NCBI GenBank assembly: GCA_020543525.1
Contig: JAHYIO010000005.1
Coordinates: 1,399,001-1,463,000 of the forward strand
Source: Coriolopsis trogii
Lineage: Eukaryota > Basidiomycota > Agaricomycetes > Polyporales > Polyporaceae
Length of the DNA stretch: 64,000 nucleotides
Direction: 5' to 3'
Part shown: piece after piece, positions 1-11,066 of the stretch
Layout of the letters: every line of letters starts with the position of its first letter
How positions within the stretch are numbered: the stretch's first letter is position 1
Program-made: the position numbers and the translations under genes
The notes under the pieces: model-generated
Database searches by the model: none
The model's input: only the letters and a program-made list of their open reading frames with translations
Told to the model about the DNA's origin: nothing

Positions 1-2023
1 GGCGGCGGCGGGCCGGCCTCTGGCTCGCGTGCCTCGCCTGAGGAACGGGCAGAGCGCGGCGCGGGGGTCGTAGGATAGGGCGGCGGGAGCTCCTCGATGA
101 TGCCCCCGTCCCTGTGCTGGATGATGATGTCCGGGCCGACCTGCTCGAAGGCCGACACGGGCGGCAGCCGCAATGACGAGCCCGCTCGTCTTGGCATGGG
201 CTGCGCCGGGAAGGATCTGGAGACGGTCCGGACGGCTTCGGACTGCGACCGGTGCACGACGACCGGCCGCGGGGACGGGGATGAGGACGAGGACGGGCCT
301 GCGATGGGCCCGGGGCTGCCGACGACGGAGCTGCCCGTCAGTGACCCGGACCTGGAGCCGGAAGTGGACGCGAGGCGGGCGGCGCGCGCGGCTTGCGCCT
401 CGGCGTGCGCTTCGAGCACCTTGCGATACCGCTGCGCCGGGGTAAGTGTCGCGGCTGGAGACGTGGAGTTCGGCGTCGTCGCGGCGGGCACAGGCGGACT
501 GAGGGGCGAGCGCGTGGCGTACGACAGCGTCCTCGACATGGGCGCCGACCCGGGGAGCTGAGAGACGGGCGAGGGCGCCATGGAGACGGACACGACGGAC
601 GACTGGACGTGGGGAGAGGTGAGGAAGGGCGTCGGCACGGTGGAGGGCCGGATCTCCGTCGAGGTCATGTCGATCGACGTCGGGCTGTCCGAGCGGTGCA
701 TCTGGTTGCCGTTGATGTCCATGACCCAGGACTGGGTGCGGCTCCGGCCAGGGTCGACGCGGACGACGTTGGTGTCGACGTTCAGGCTGGGCCGCTCGGG
801 CGCGTGCTCTTGCATGCCCGAGTCCCACGGGCGAGGCTGTTGGGCGAGGAGCCTCCTGCGACGGCGCCACCACCAGAAGCCGACGCCCGCGAGCAACAAG
901 GGTAGGACGAGACCGAAGACGATCCCGAGAGCGGTGGCGGTCTTCTTTGCCTGAGCAGCTTGTGCTTTCGCTGCGGCGTCGGCGGCCGCTTCCTCGGCCT
1001 GGATTTGCGCCTTAGTCTTGGAAGTCGAGCCTAGCCCGATGCAGGTCGTGTCCTTGGAGCCTGCGGTGTTTACGGCGATCGAGGAGACCCCCCATTGACC
1101 CGTGCTGTACAAGCGATGAGAGGGGAAGCAGTATCAGGCAATAGCGGTACTCACGCGTCTACGACAGCAGCTGAGATAAATGATCAGCGTTTTGCCAAAA
1201 ACACAAGTATGTTCACAGAGGCACTCACCCAGGATCTGGCTGCCCGGGTCGGCACGGTCGATGAACGTGAACACGTCATCCTCGGGACCCATGGTAACAT
1301 TTGTGACCACCGGAGAGGCGACGGCGGCGAGGGAAATGTTGTAGGGTTTTACGCCGCCGGTGATGGTGAGACCCCAGGGGTCACAAGTGTTGATTGTTGT
1401 CGTGACGTTTGGATGAACTACAGGGGCATTCGTGGGAGCCGGAGGCTGGCATGAGGTGTCACCATCTATTACGGGGAGATGAATGAGATGTACAGTAAGG
1501 TTTGGGAGAGCGATAGCGGGACATACCAACGATATCGAAGAATTGGCCCGCGAAGCCGCCCGTCTGGCCAACGGAGTCGATGACAATGGGGAGGACTGAT
1601 GAGCCTGCGCGACGGGAGGAGATGAGGACGAGAACTTTGAGAGTGTGATGGGTGAGAGACGATGCCTACCTTTGGGATGTTGTATCTGCCATGATAAACT
1701 TGAAGGATCGCTGCCGATGGAGGCGACGATGGTCGTGCCGCCGGGGGCGAAGGCCATCATATAGTACGGCGCCACACCCAGATCCGTGGTGGAGTCATTG
1801 AGAGGAATGAGATTTATGGGGCGTTTCTCGCATTCTCTGAAAGAGCTTTGGACAAACTAGGATGGAGGTCCGGTCAGGACTGCAGTCTCTTCGCGCGGAT
1901 AGGGGCGGGTGTTGGACGTACATTCGGCCCAAAGCCCCAGTTGAAAGCGTGGCCAGCGTGACAAGGAAGGACGAGGAGGGACGAGAGGAGGGAAAAGGCC
2001 AATATTCGACGGAGAGAGTCCAT
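1..2023 (-). CDS. Single-pass membrane protein with Ser/Pro-rich cytoplasmic tail (partial, runs off the left edge)
   Basis: The model starts at the ATG at 2023 and has a clear signal peptide (hydrophobic run ending near LPCHA), followed by the ectodomain start AFNWGFGPN. Exon 1 ends near 1920. Later exons lie at about 1830-1690, 1610-1540, 1455-1230 and below 1100. The ectodomain contains VAPYYMMAFAPGG and ITGGVKPYNISLA, two related blocks seen in a common group of agaricomycete surface proteins. An Ala/Lys-rich stalk leads to one membrane segment (about 945-870, ending GFWWWRRRR) and a long basidiomycete-type Ser/Pro/Thr-rich cytoplasmic tail with a PPPY motif near 75. The frame is still open at base 1, so the C-terminus is missing. 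Family function is not known; a sensor or cell-surface role is inference from topology. The exact first splice site is uncertain because no acceptor near 1835 fits the best donor phase perfectly. Confidence 0.75.
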
Positions 2024-2387
2024 TTGAGAGAGCACCCCAGAGGGAAGAGAGGGAAGAAGAGCCCCCAGCGACAGAGCGGAAAGAATGGGAAGGCGAAAGA
2101 CTGGATGGGGGTTGATGAAGAGAACGCCCAGCGTCAGAACATGAAGGCGGACGAGACCACGACGGCGACGGCGAGGAGAGAGAACGCGACCGGGGCGCGG
2201 GAGGAGGGGGACGGGGACGGGGACGAGGACGAGGAGGACGAGGAGGAGGGAGAGACGGTCGTCGTTCCCGGCCAAGGTGCGGCTGGACTGGGGCGTGCGC
2301 GGGTCGCGTCCAGGAACAGCGGCCCCGGGTAGCTGCCCTCATCATCTGCCTCTCTCTCTCTCTTGATTTCTGTCTGGATCATATCAA

Positions 2388-2761
2388 TCAAACAACTCGA
2401 CATCGCCCGCAACACACCGCAGTACGTCCGCGCGCGCAGAGTTCGCGCTCCTCCCTCGCCGCTCTTGCTTGTCCTGCGTGCTCACACCAGTACAAGGTCG
2501 TCTGCATGTCCTTGTACTCATCCCAGCCCGCTTGCACGCACTCCGAGTACGCTCCATGGCACCGGCAGCGATCAATCACAGCGATACACATTTGGACCTG
2601 AACCACATCAGCGTAGCAACCGAATCACACGAAATCCTATAATACGCCCAAATTAAATGCAATCCTACCCTCCCATTCGCCCGCGCTAGGCTCTTCAGGC
2701 ACTCCTCCGAGTTGTCCGCCGTTTATAGAGCGATCAGCATGAGCAGGGTGAGATGGAGCAT
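2388..2761 (-). pseudogene. Small Cys-rich secreted-type protein with in-frame stop (candidate)
   Basis: On the minus strand, ATG at 2761 opens MLHLTLLMLIAL, which looks like a signal peptide. It is followed in the same frame by a TAA (about 2725-2723) and then TADNSEECLKSLARANGR. A 71-nt intron (2668-2598, GTAGG...TTCAG) joins in phase to a 69-residue exon with DRCRCHGAYSECVQ, AGWDEYKDMQ and LYWCEH. The paired cysteines and Trp/Tyr spacing look like a real small Cys-rich protein rather than chance. The stop sits exactly at the expected signal cleavage region, so this is either a recent nonsense allele, a sequence error, or the TATAAA there is a promoter and the upstream part is chance. I do not recognise the family. 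Confidence 0.4.
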
Positions 2762-2769
2762 GAGAGCGA

Positions 2770-3336
2770 GCGGCGAGTCGATAAACGATCATCGACCAGC
2801 GCACAGCTTCCCATCCACATACCCGCCCTGCGCGCCTTTCGTCCACCCCGACGTCAACCCAGCTGGGATGAGGGAGGGCAGAAGACAAGGTCATGGCGAC
2901 AAGCTCACGGTGCGCCGTATCCTCCTCAGCTTAATTCACGAACCCACCTCGTCGTCAGGCCGTTTCTGGCATCCGTCAAACATGTACACAGATGTTACCC
3001 TGTGGGCCTGTTACGTCCATCATTCGCTACAATACAGTATGCTTCTCAAACGACAAGTATCATATACATCGTTCCTTCTCCGCCCTCCTGTGCATCTCTG
3101 CTTGCCTTCAGTTTTAAATGCGTGGGGAATCTATCCCGTCGAGATAATCTCGATCCCGGGCCGTTCTCGTCGCACAGTTGTGTACGTTTGACCCAGGTGA
3201 ATGATTCTGGACGTGCATGAGCAGTCTTCGGCGAGCAATCCAAAGAGTTCAACGCCGCTCATGACGTCCAACGGCGTTCACAACCAAGACGAATGGGGCT
3301 AGAGAGAGCAAGTGCGAGGCACGTACTCCTCGCGGA
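2770..3336. other. Intergenic, nothing supported
   Basis: Short open frames here have no conserved motif, no convincing splice structure and biased low-complexity translations. It is the 3' flank of the large minus-strand gene to the right. Confidence 0.5.
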
Positions 3337-6300
3337 TCAGCTGTCTGATCCAGCCTCCATCAACCAATTTGCTCTTCGAGATATGCGCGCAGAGGAGCGA
3401 TCAGACGCAGGGGTCAGACTGCCGCTACCGTCACTGTCAGTGGACGTTCGCTCCCAATCTGGCTGAGCCTGCGCCGATGCACATTCTCCACTGAGCTTCG
3501 CCAGAACATCCAAAGCCGCCTGTTGGCGCGCCTCGAGGTCGTCCAGCTGCTCTCTCAGCTCCTCGCGCTGCTGTTCGAGCGTCCACTCGAGCGTTGGGTC
3601 CCGCTTCTCCAACCTCTCGATGAACGCTACGCGCAATTCCTCAAACTTTGCTGCAGCTCGCTGCGCATGAACGTGTCGGATATGAAGGAGGAAGATGGCG
3701 AATTGGATGGCTTGGTTTACGTTCCTAATGTCGAATTTCGGAGGGTTGTGGGACGCAATGTAGACGTGGACCGCTGGTCCTTTCTGCGGCTACAGGGACG
3801 AGTTATCAGTAAACAGCACATGGGGAAACAGGATGGCGGATCGAGACGTACTTGTGGGATAACGCTGTCGGGCCTCATACCCCAGGCCGTGTAGACAAGT
3901 CCTGTGGCGCCATCGGCCGCGGTGGCAAAGACAGGGAATTCGTAGATGCCGAGAGCTGCTAGTTTGTATACTGCCGCCTGAAGGTACATGCAGGCTTGTG
4001 CAGTACACTGGGTGGAGAAATCTTTGTTCTTGCGCTTGTATTCGCCAGCGTATATGATGATATCGTCCGCTGCAGTCAATGAGCTTGACATTGACAGCCA
4101 CAGAGCAAGACACGTACCAACGAGGGAATCGATTGGTTGCTGCGATGTTGTCGACGCCTCCACGGGCATTGAAAAGTCCATATATGAATCCAATGCAGAT
4201 TCACTGCCTTGTGGTGCAGGCGGCTTTGCTGTAAACGACACAGGGGGCTTGACATCAATGAGGATCTGAGCGATGTCTTTAATGTCGGGAACACCAAGGC
4301 CACCTGTCGGGTCTGAAGTAGGGGAGTTACTTCGTGTCTGCGTGGTCTCGAAGAGCGACGTCAGGGTGCGCTCGGGGTCCGGTGGTGGTTTCTTGCCCGA
4401 GGACTCGCAAAGCGCATTCAGGACCTTGGCCTGATCTGCAGTCAGGATATCCACGATCTTGATTCCCGCGATCACGTCACACGTTGCGCGGTCGGGCTCT
4501 TCTTGACAGCACGAAAGGCGCGCGTCTTCGTCCCTAACATATATGACCCAGTTGAGGAAGTCCATGGACTGTATGCGGTTGTGGTCAATCAGATTGTTGC
4601 CAAACGAATTGTCAGCCTCGATGAACGAATTCCGCAGCTCCTCTTTCTGGAAGACTTTCTCCAGCTCCGGCCTCTCCATCATTTCCTGCCTGGTCTCGAA
4701 GTAATCGTTCAGTTTCACGGCAGAGAAGCTACTCTCTACCAGGGTGGTCCTGTGCAGGAGCCAGCGATTGAAGCGTCTTGGGCTAATGTCCAGGGCTACA
4801 TTCCGTGGGAGCTTGATCTGATGTTCCAACCTGACGGTCATAGGATGGGTTATTCACGTATGCATAGCTGAAGCCAGTGCTCACCTCATGTAGAACTCGG
4901 CTGTCGACGCGGACGCATGTTTCGTCTTGAGTCCGAGATATTTGGAATGCAAAGGATCCCAGCACACCATCCGACCTTCCGATTCGAGGAGGTCCTCCCA
5001 TGCCACATTAGGAGCCAGAACGGCGACATCGGAAAGAATGCGTAACGAAGTCAAGATATCCTCCACAATACACTGCTTCGCAGCAGGATCAAGGCTAACG
5101 TTAGACTGCGAAAAATCACCGATACGGGTTGCCTCGGCAACCTCCTTCTGCTTGCGGACATAGACGTTGTATTCCCGAACCAGCGTCGCCTGTTCTCCTG
5201 GTATGAGCCGCACTGAAGCCCTGGATTAGCAAGCGACTCACCAGGACTTCATCGTTGTCATTGTCGTAATTGAGCGCTACTGGCAACTACTCATATGCGT
5301 CATCCAGACATGATCGTCATCCACGATGCACGGATACTCACCTCTAGCGGCTGGAAGTAACACAATACACTTCGTAAAGGTTCAAGGTGCGGGACGAGTT
5401 CAAGCTCTTCTTCCGAACGAGGGTAGAAAGTCTGGATGACGCCTCTCGTACAAAACATGACTTGAGATGGAGTGAGACCATACAGCCGGTCTTGGGCGGG
5501 TAACTTGGCATACCTGAGAACAGTGAAAAGTGAGCTTCAAGTACCAAGCCAAATACCAATCGCGCTTACTCTGATGCCGAATACACCTTCGGGCCTTCCT
5601 TGGTCCACTTGTTCGCTCCATAGAATCTGCATTGATCTGAGTGCGAGCGATACAGAAGAAATGAGGCAACATACAAAAGAGGTCGAATCGCAGGGTCATC
5701 TTGGAATATCTTCTCCGTGAAATACACACCTTGATCCCCAAACGCACGTCTTCAAATGCGATGAGCCACAGTGACTATATCACAATAGTTGAGGGTACTC
5801 ACTCGGGGATCTTTGGCCCCCGTGTTGTGCCTGTGCTTGTAGTACTTGAACCATCGGTGGTTCGCTTTCGCGACCCACACATGTTGTCCCAGGGTTCCGA
5901 TGCGTTGGCGACCGCGTCAAGAGCAGCGACAGACTTGACGGTGGTACGGGAACAAGAGGAGGCGGGAGCAATCGCAGCACGCCATGCTTCTATCCGATCT
6001 CGCAGGGCCGGGAAATCTGGGTCTACGTGTTGGCGCCCAGCTAGATCCAGTCTCCAACGCAGTGGGCGTCCGTTCAATGCTGAAGGAAAAAGTTGTTCTG
6101 CTCGTTGGAAGACACTGTATGTATGGTCACGAAGCAATGCAAGACAGTATGCTATCTGCAGTGCCTCAGCAGGCCGGCGTACGTCAAACTTCGCTATCGC
6201 ACGAGAGGATGGAGAGGCCGAGGAAGCGCACGCGATATGAACTTCGACCTGGACATTGTTGAGCATTGGAGGAGGAACCAGGAGGCATGGAACTACTCAC

Positions 6301-7679
6301 ACAATCCTTATCCTCGACTACAGTTGTCCAGCCCAGAGCAAGTCGCACAAAAGGAGTGGTATCGTACACGACACCAACCAAGGGATCGTCCACGCCCATG
6401 GTGCGTCGCTGTAGAAGCGCACTTGTCATGATGTGATATAGCTTATCAGGGGAGGCAGCGCAGAGCAGAGGAAAGTCGACGCAGGACTGGCTTGTGTTCA
6501 AGAGGAGTTGCATCTGACAGATAGGCGGATAGTCGTCGCCATCGTCCGTCCCTTCGTCAACGCACCATGATTGTTCGTCGTGCCCCGTGGCGCCATATCC
6601 GGCCATGTCAACATCCTCTGCGTCGCCGTGCCCTTCGTTGTCTTCTTCCGCCATATTAGAAGCCTTATGCCGGTGGCTTTCCTGACCCGCGGCCTGAGAG
6701 TCTGCAGACATCGATTCGTCAGAGTGTTCTGCGACATCATCACAGACCTCGCATGAAGAGCCTTCTGAGCTTGCCCGGGGGCGTTCGTCCCCAGCTTGGA
6801 CACCTTGCGATATTGCACAGGACAACGCACGTTCGCTTGGATCGCGAGTAACACTGGTCTCTTCGATATCTTGCGAGTGGGAATGGCTGGAAGGTGTGTG
6901 AAGGCAAGCCGTTTCTCCCGGGGGTGTGATGTTGACCCAGCTTGAAGAAGCTGGAGAGGCCGTCTCCGGTGGTGGCACGGGGAGTGGCCTTGTGAGAATC
7001 GCGTCCGCGTGCATGTAGGGAGGAGTGAAACGAGCGTTCGGGTCGTCAAAGTGACAAGGATCGACAGGCAGTATAAACGGTGCGCCGACGCTATCATAGT
7101 ACGTCAGCATTGAGAGCCCGCTGAGAGAAACCACAGGCTTACTTGTGATGATCGTCTGGCCAGATTATCTCCAGTAGTTTGAATATGTACGGCCTGATGA
7201 ACCCATGCGTGGCATGCGACTGGCCAAGCCTATCCAGCGCTGCAAAGCATGCGGCAAGCCGGGATGCAGCAGAGACCAGCTCGTTTGTGAGCGGTTCGTC
7301 TAAATGAAGAGTGTTCTCGGGCTCGCCACTCGCATTATTGGAGACGTGCTAGAGAGGTCCGTCAGACACTGATGAGACACTGTCTGAAATGCGCGCACCG
7401 GTGTTTGGCACGCACTGTCGTCCGTGCAGAGTTTGAGCGCGTCGACGACGTCTTGCACACCGTCAGGCCAGTCCTGAGGCGCGTGTACGACGTGTTCATG
7501 AACGTGTATGGTCGTTGGCTGGACGAAGGAGGTCATGAGGAGGACGGTTGTCGGCGTCCAACTTGAGCCTGCTGTATTACAGCTTGTCGTTTGGCGCCGT
7601 GCGCGAGTTGCGCGCCATCGCTTGCTGCAGCGACCCCCCCAAAGCAGAACAGCGATATCTCCTCGAGTTCTCCACTCAT
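3337..7679 (-). CDS. Large multi-exon protein, unrecognised, possible PD-(D/E)XK-like core near the C-terminus
   Basis: At least eight exons can be joined. The ATG at 7679 opens MSGELEEISLFCFGGVAAA. An in-frame coding-like stretch lies just upstream (RKCEQFHEEIER), so the true start may lie in an earlier exon up to about 7988. The middle exon (about 7100-6300) is acidic and Ser-rich. Exons at about 5213-4881 and 4820-4090 hold helical sequence such as AWEDLLESEGRMVCWDP and MDFLNWVIYVRDEDARL. A 48-nt intron removed at about 4120-4073 yields ADDIIIYAGEYKRK, a D...ExK arrangement on a hydrophobic strand that resembles a PD-(D/E)XK nuclease core. It is followed by two helical blocks (QACMYLQAAVYKLAALGIYE and NQAIQFAIFLLHIR). 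The C-terminus is a coiled coil (EQQREELREQLDDLEARQQA). I infer roughly 1,000 residues. The nuclease-like reading is an inference from one motif; the protein could equally be a non-catalytic scaffold. Confidence 0.6.
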
Positions 7680-8189
7680 CCTCTCGATTTCTTCATGAAA
7701 CTGCTCGCATTTACGGTCCGCAGGGCCGTGAGCTAGTCTACCACTGCTGCGATCGCTCTATCGAATACTATCTGGTACCACTCGCGGCGCCTCCGATGGT
7801 CCGCCGGCTTTAACAGTGACAACACCACACACCAGCTTCTGGTTGAGGGAGAAAAGAACATTATCCTGTACTAGCCACGAGAGACACAAATAGTATACCA
7901 AACACGCGCACGTGCGGAGCGATACGAGACAGGACGGGGCGGAAGCGGCCACACAGCCAAAGCCAAAAAGAGCGACGAGAACATCCATTAGGCGCGACGA
8001 AGAAAGCCTAGGTGCAAGTGGGGTTGCTAGCTAAGGGGTAAAACTGCGACGCGCGCGCGCGTGCACGGAGAGACGGACGGCACAACAAGCAGGAATACTG
8101 TATAACGAGCGGACGCGAGTCGGGCGGGGTATCGTATGAGTACGGAGAAGGCGGCGTTGTCGCATTGGGTGTATCAAGCAGTGGGCGCT

Positions 8190-9866
8190 TCACCGCCTGC
8201 CGGTTCCACCACGGCCGCCATAGCCAACCTGCAGGTTGTCGAGCTCGGCTTCGAGGGCCTTGATGGCGCTGTGCGCCATCTCGAGGTCTTTGTTGAGACG
8301 GTCGCGCTCGGCGATGAGCTGAGAAAAGGGACGGTGAGTTAGGCAACAATATGGGCACGTATGGAGCGCATATACGCACATGCTGCTCCCACTGTCTGAA
8401 GCGCGCTTCCTCCGCCTTGACCTGCTCCGTGAAACGCTTCCGGAGCGCTTCCTCCTCCTCTTTAAACTTGGGGTTCTCGAACTTGCGCGGCTTCTGCTCG
8501 CCAAACTTGCGTGTCTCCATCTGCGCCTGGCGGTAGTTCTCGTAGTGGAGCTCTTCCGTCGACGAAATGAGATCGAGCATGTATGTGCGAATGAGCAGAG
8601 AGCGAAGCTTGCGGAAGTCGCAGTGAGCCTCGTTCTCGACCTCGGCGACACCCCAGAGGTACTCGCGACCCTTGACGGTGCGGCCGTCTGCCGTCGTCAC
8701 GTCCTCCGTAGAGCCGATGATAGAGAATGGCATGGCCTCCGAGAGAACACGCGCATGCTCGGCGCTGACCTCGTCGTCCGACTCAATGGGCGGCTGGTAG
8801 ATACGAATCCCCTGGGCCTGAATGACTTGGCGGATCTGAGATGGAGTCATGAATCAAAGAGAACATACACATGAGGAAAGTGGTAACGCACGCGTTGCTT
8901 GAAGGTGTAAAGGTCGTTCTGAGTCAACGTATCCGCCTTGGCAATGACGGGGATGAGGTTGACACGGGTGCCAAGACGCTTCATGATCTCAATGTCGAGG
9001 GGCTTAAGACTACGCGGAAGATTAAGAGAAAAACATGTTGATGCAGGACTTGTCGGTACTCACGTGTGGCCTGTCGGACGAATGAAGTACAGGCAAGCGT
9101 GGACCCTGAGGTCAATCTTCTCCTTGCGCTCCGGCTGCTGCTCCTGGCGCATGTACGCCTCGTGCTGGTCGTCAATGAAGTCGACGATGGGAGCCCACGA
9201 GTCACGGTTGTTGACGTAGTCACCAAAGCCAGGGGTGTCAATGACCGTCAGCTTGGTCTTGAACTGCTTCTCCTCGAGCTCGGCCTTGATAATCTCGACC
9301 TCGGTGAGCTTGTCAAGCTGCTTTTGGTGGCGCTTGGAGTAGTTCTTAGACGGGGAGAGCTCGGTCGAGAAGAGAGTGTTGATGAGCGTCGTCTTACCGA
9401 GGCCAGACTCGCCTGCAGGAGACCTCCGTCAATATCAGGCATATACCCGAAATGGAAGCCAGCGAAGTCAAGACGCATTCGTCGTGACCTGGCAATCCTG
9501 TCTCATTCGTCCAATTGCGCATGTCTTACTGGTACCAGCAGAGTAAAAACCAGTAGTGTCAACGCGTCGCAAGGGCGTACTGATTAGGAACAGAAGGACA
9601 GCGTGGCATGGAGACAGCGACATTCTCTCGTGTCTGTTCTCCTTCACATCCAGAACCCATGGTGCATATATCATGCAAACAGAGCTGAACTCACCGACGA
9701 CCATGATAGTGAAGTGCGCGCCACGCTTGGCGACAATCTTATGCCTCTACCAGACGGGTAACGAGGACTTGAGCGAATGCGAGCGGTTGGGGAGACGTGT
9801 GATACTCACCTGGTTTGGGAGGTTGGCAATGCCAATACCGTCGGAGAAGGGGGCAGCAGCAGCCAT
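8190..9866 (-). CDS. CDC12: Septin, Cdc12 type
   Basis: Six exons join without frame conflict: 9866-9810, 9746-9695, 9412-9064, 9009-8892, 8835-8380 and 8318-8190, giving 386 residues. The short N-terminus ([19 protein letters not shown]) leads into the P-loop GESGLGKT, the switch [10 protein letters not shown], the septin block [18 protein letters not shown], the G4 motif AKAD, and [18 protein letters not shown] of the septin unique element. It ends in a coiled coil ([31 protein letters not shown]). Septins are GTP-binding proteins that form filaments at septa, bud necks and hyphal tips. Assignment to the Cdc12/Spn4 group rests on the [18 protein letters not shown] block and the KFGEQKPRK tail; Cdc3 or Cdc11 is less likely. 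Motifs needed for nucleotide binding are intact. Confidence 0.93.
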
Positions 9867-11066
9867 AACGAAGGAGGACAGCGGGAGGACGGGGAGGGGG
9901 GAGCTGAGCGGTGAGCGCGACGAGTTGGAATGGACAAAATCCAGTCGCTGCGACCGCCTCTCTATTTGGCCCTATTTGTTCGGCGGACACAGGGCGGGCG
10001 CTTCCATTTCCATCCTGAGACTTCCATCCATCCACCCAGTGCATGCATATGATCGATCCATCCGTTATGTGCAAGCTTTGCGATGTGAAGTACATCGTTG
10101 TAGAGCTACGACGCATCCTCGATTGCAACAAGAGATGTCGATGTTCTCGCCATCATCTTGATAGCTGTCTACTCTCCAGGACGGAGCTCTACAGGGCGAG
10201 ACAAAGTCACGACCTCTGCATAGCTCTCCGAAACATGGAACCGTTCGTTCACTGCTGACGTCCCTGCGTCTGTTGCATTCATGCTTCCGCCTGAACAGCG
10301 AGTGATGACACCTTATCGACTGGCACACGAGCTACAGCGTTCCTTCTGCCTTCTGCTGCTAATCAAGTCAGCGTACTTCGGGGTCGAGATCCAGCCTAAT
10401 GACCGCTGATTGCGCGGAAAATGGAAATCCTATATTCGGAGACGAGTTATTATCGCCGTGAACAGGCGCGAACTTACTACCGTCTGCAGAAGTGACAGAG
10501 TAGGTCGCGACTGCACTGACGAACAGAATAGGATGCTACCGAGACGGAGCAACCTCGGTAGTTATGCATGAATTCTGAGAGTTCTCTTGTTTTTGAGAAA
10601 CTATTGCTAGTGTGCTGCAAGCCTAGATCATGAGTGAATGAGACCCGCATGTGGTATACTATCCATGTGGCTCTTGCACTGAGCCTTTGAATACGGAGAC
10701 ATCGGAGGCAGCGACGAATTACTGAGGATTCATGCGATGACCATAACTTTGCACTTCTGAGATGGTTTGGTTGTAACTTGAAACCGCCGGACTGTCGACA
10801 TTATGGCAAGGCTAGAGGGCTGTTTAACTATTTGTTGTGGCGAAAGGGTATAAAGTAGAGAGTAAGGACGGAAGAGGAAGGAGCGATAAGATCTGGGGTG
10901 AACAGTGGGAACGTCACTTACGTTTCGCTACACTTGCCGAATGCGGCTGAGTGGTGGAGCAAGACAAACAGAAACAAACAAGGCCGAGGACTCTGGTCGC
11001 GCGTCTCTTCTGCCTGGCAAGTCTGGCCTGCTCACTCTCTTTCCTCAACCACCACCATCTCCAACG
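9867..11066. other. Intergenic, divergent promoter region
   Basis: This lies between the septin (-) and the 810-residue gene (+). No frame with splice support was found. A TATA-like GTATAAAG occurs near 10850 on the plus strand, about 215 bases before the ATG at 11067. Confidence 0.5.

Noticed and set aside
10898..11066. Earlier in-frame ATGs for the 810-residue gene (from 10905)
   Set aside because: The upstream translation has no presequence character, whereas the ATG at 11067 sits in a better context and gives a basic Ser/Ala-rich N-terminus.
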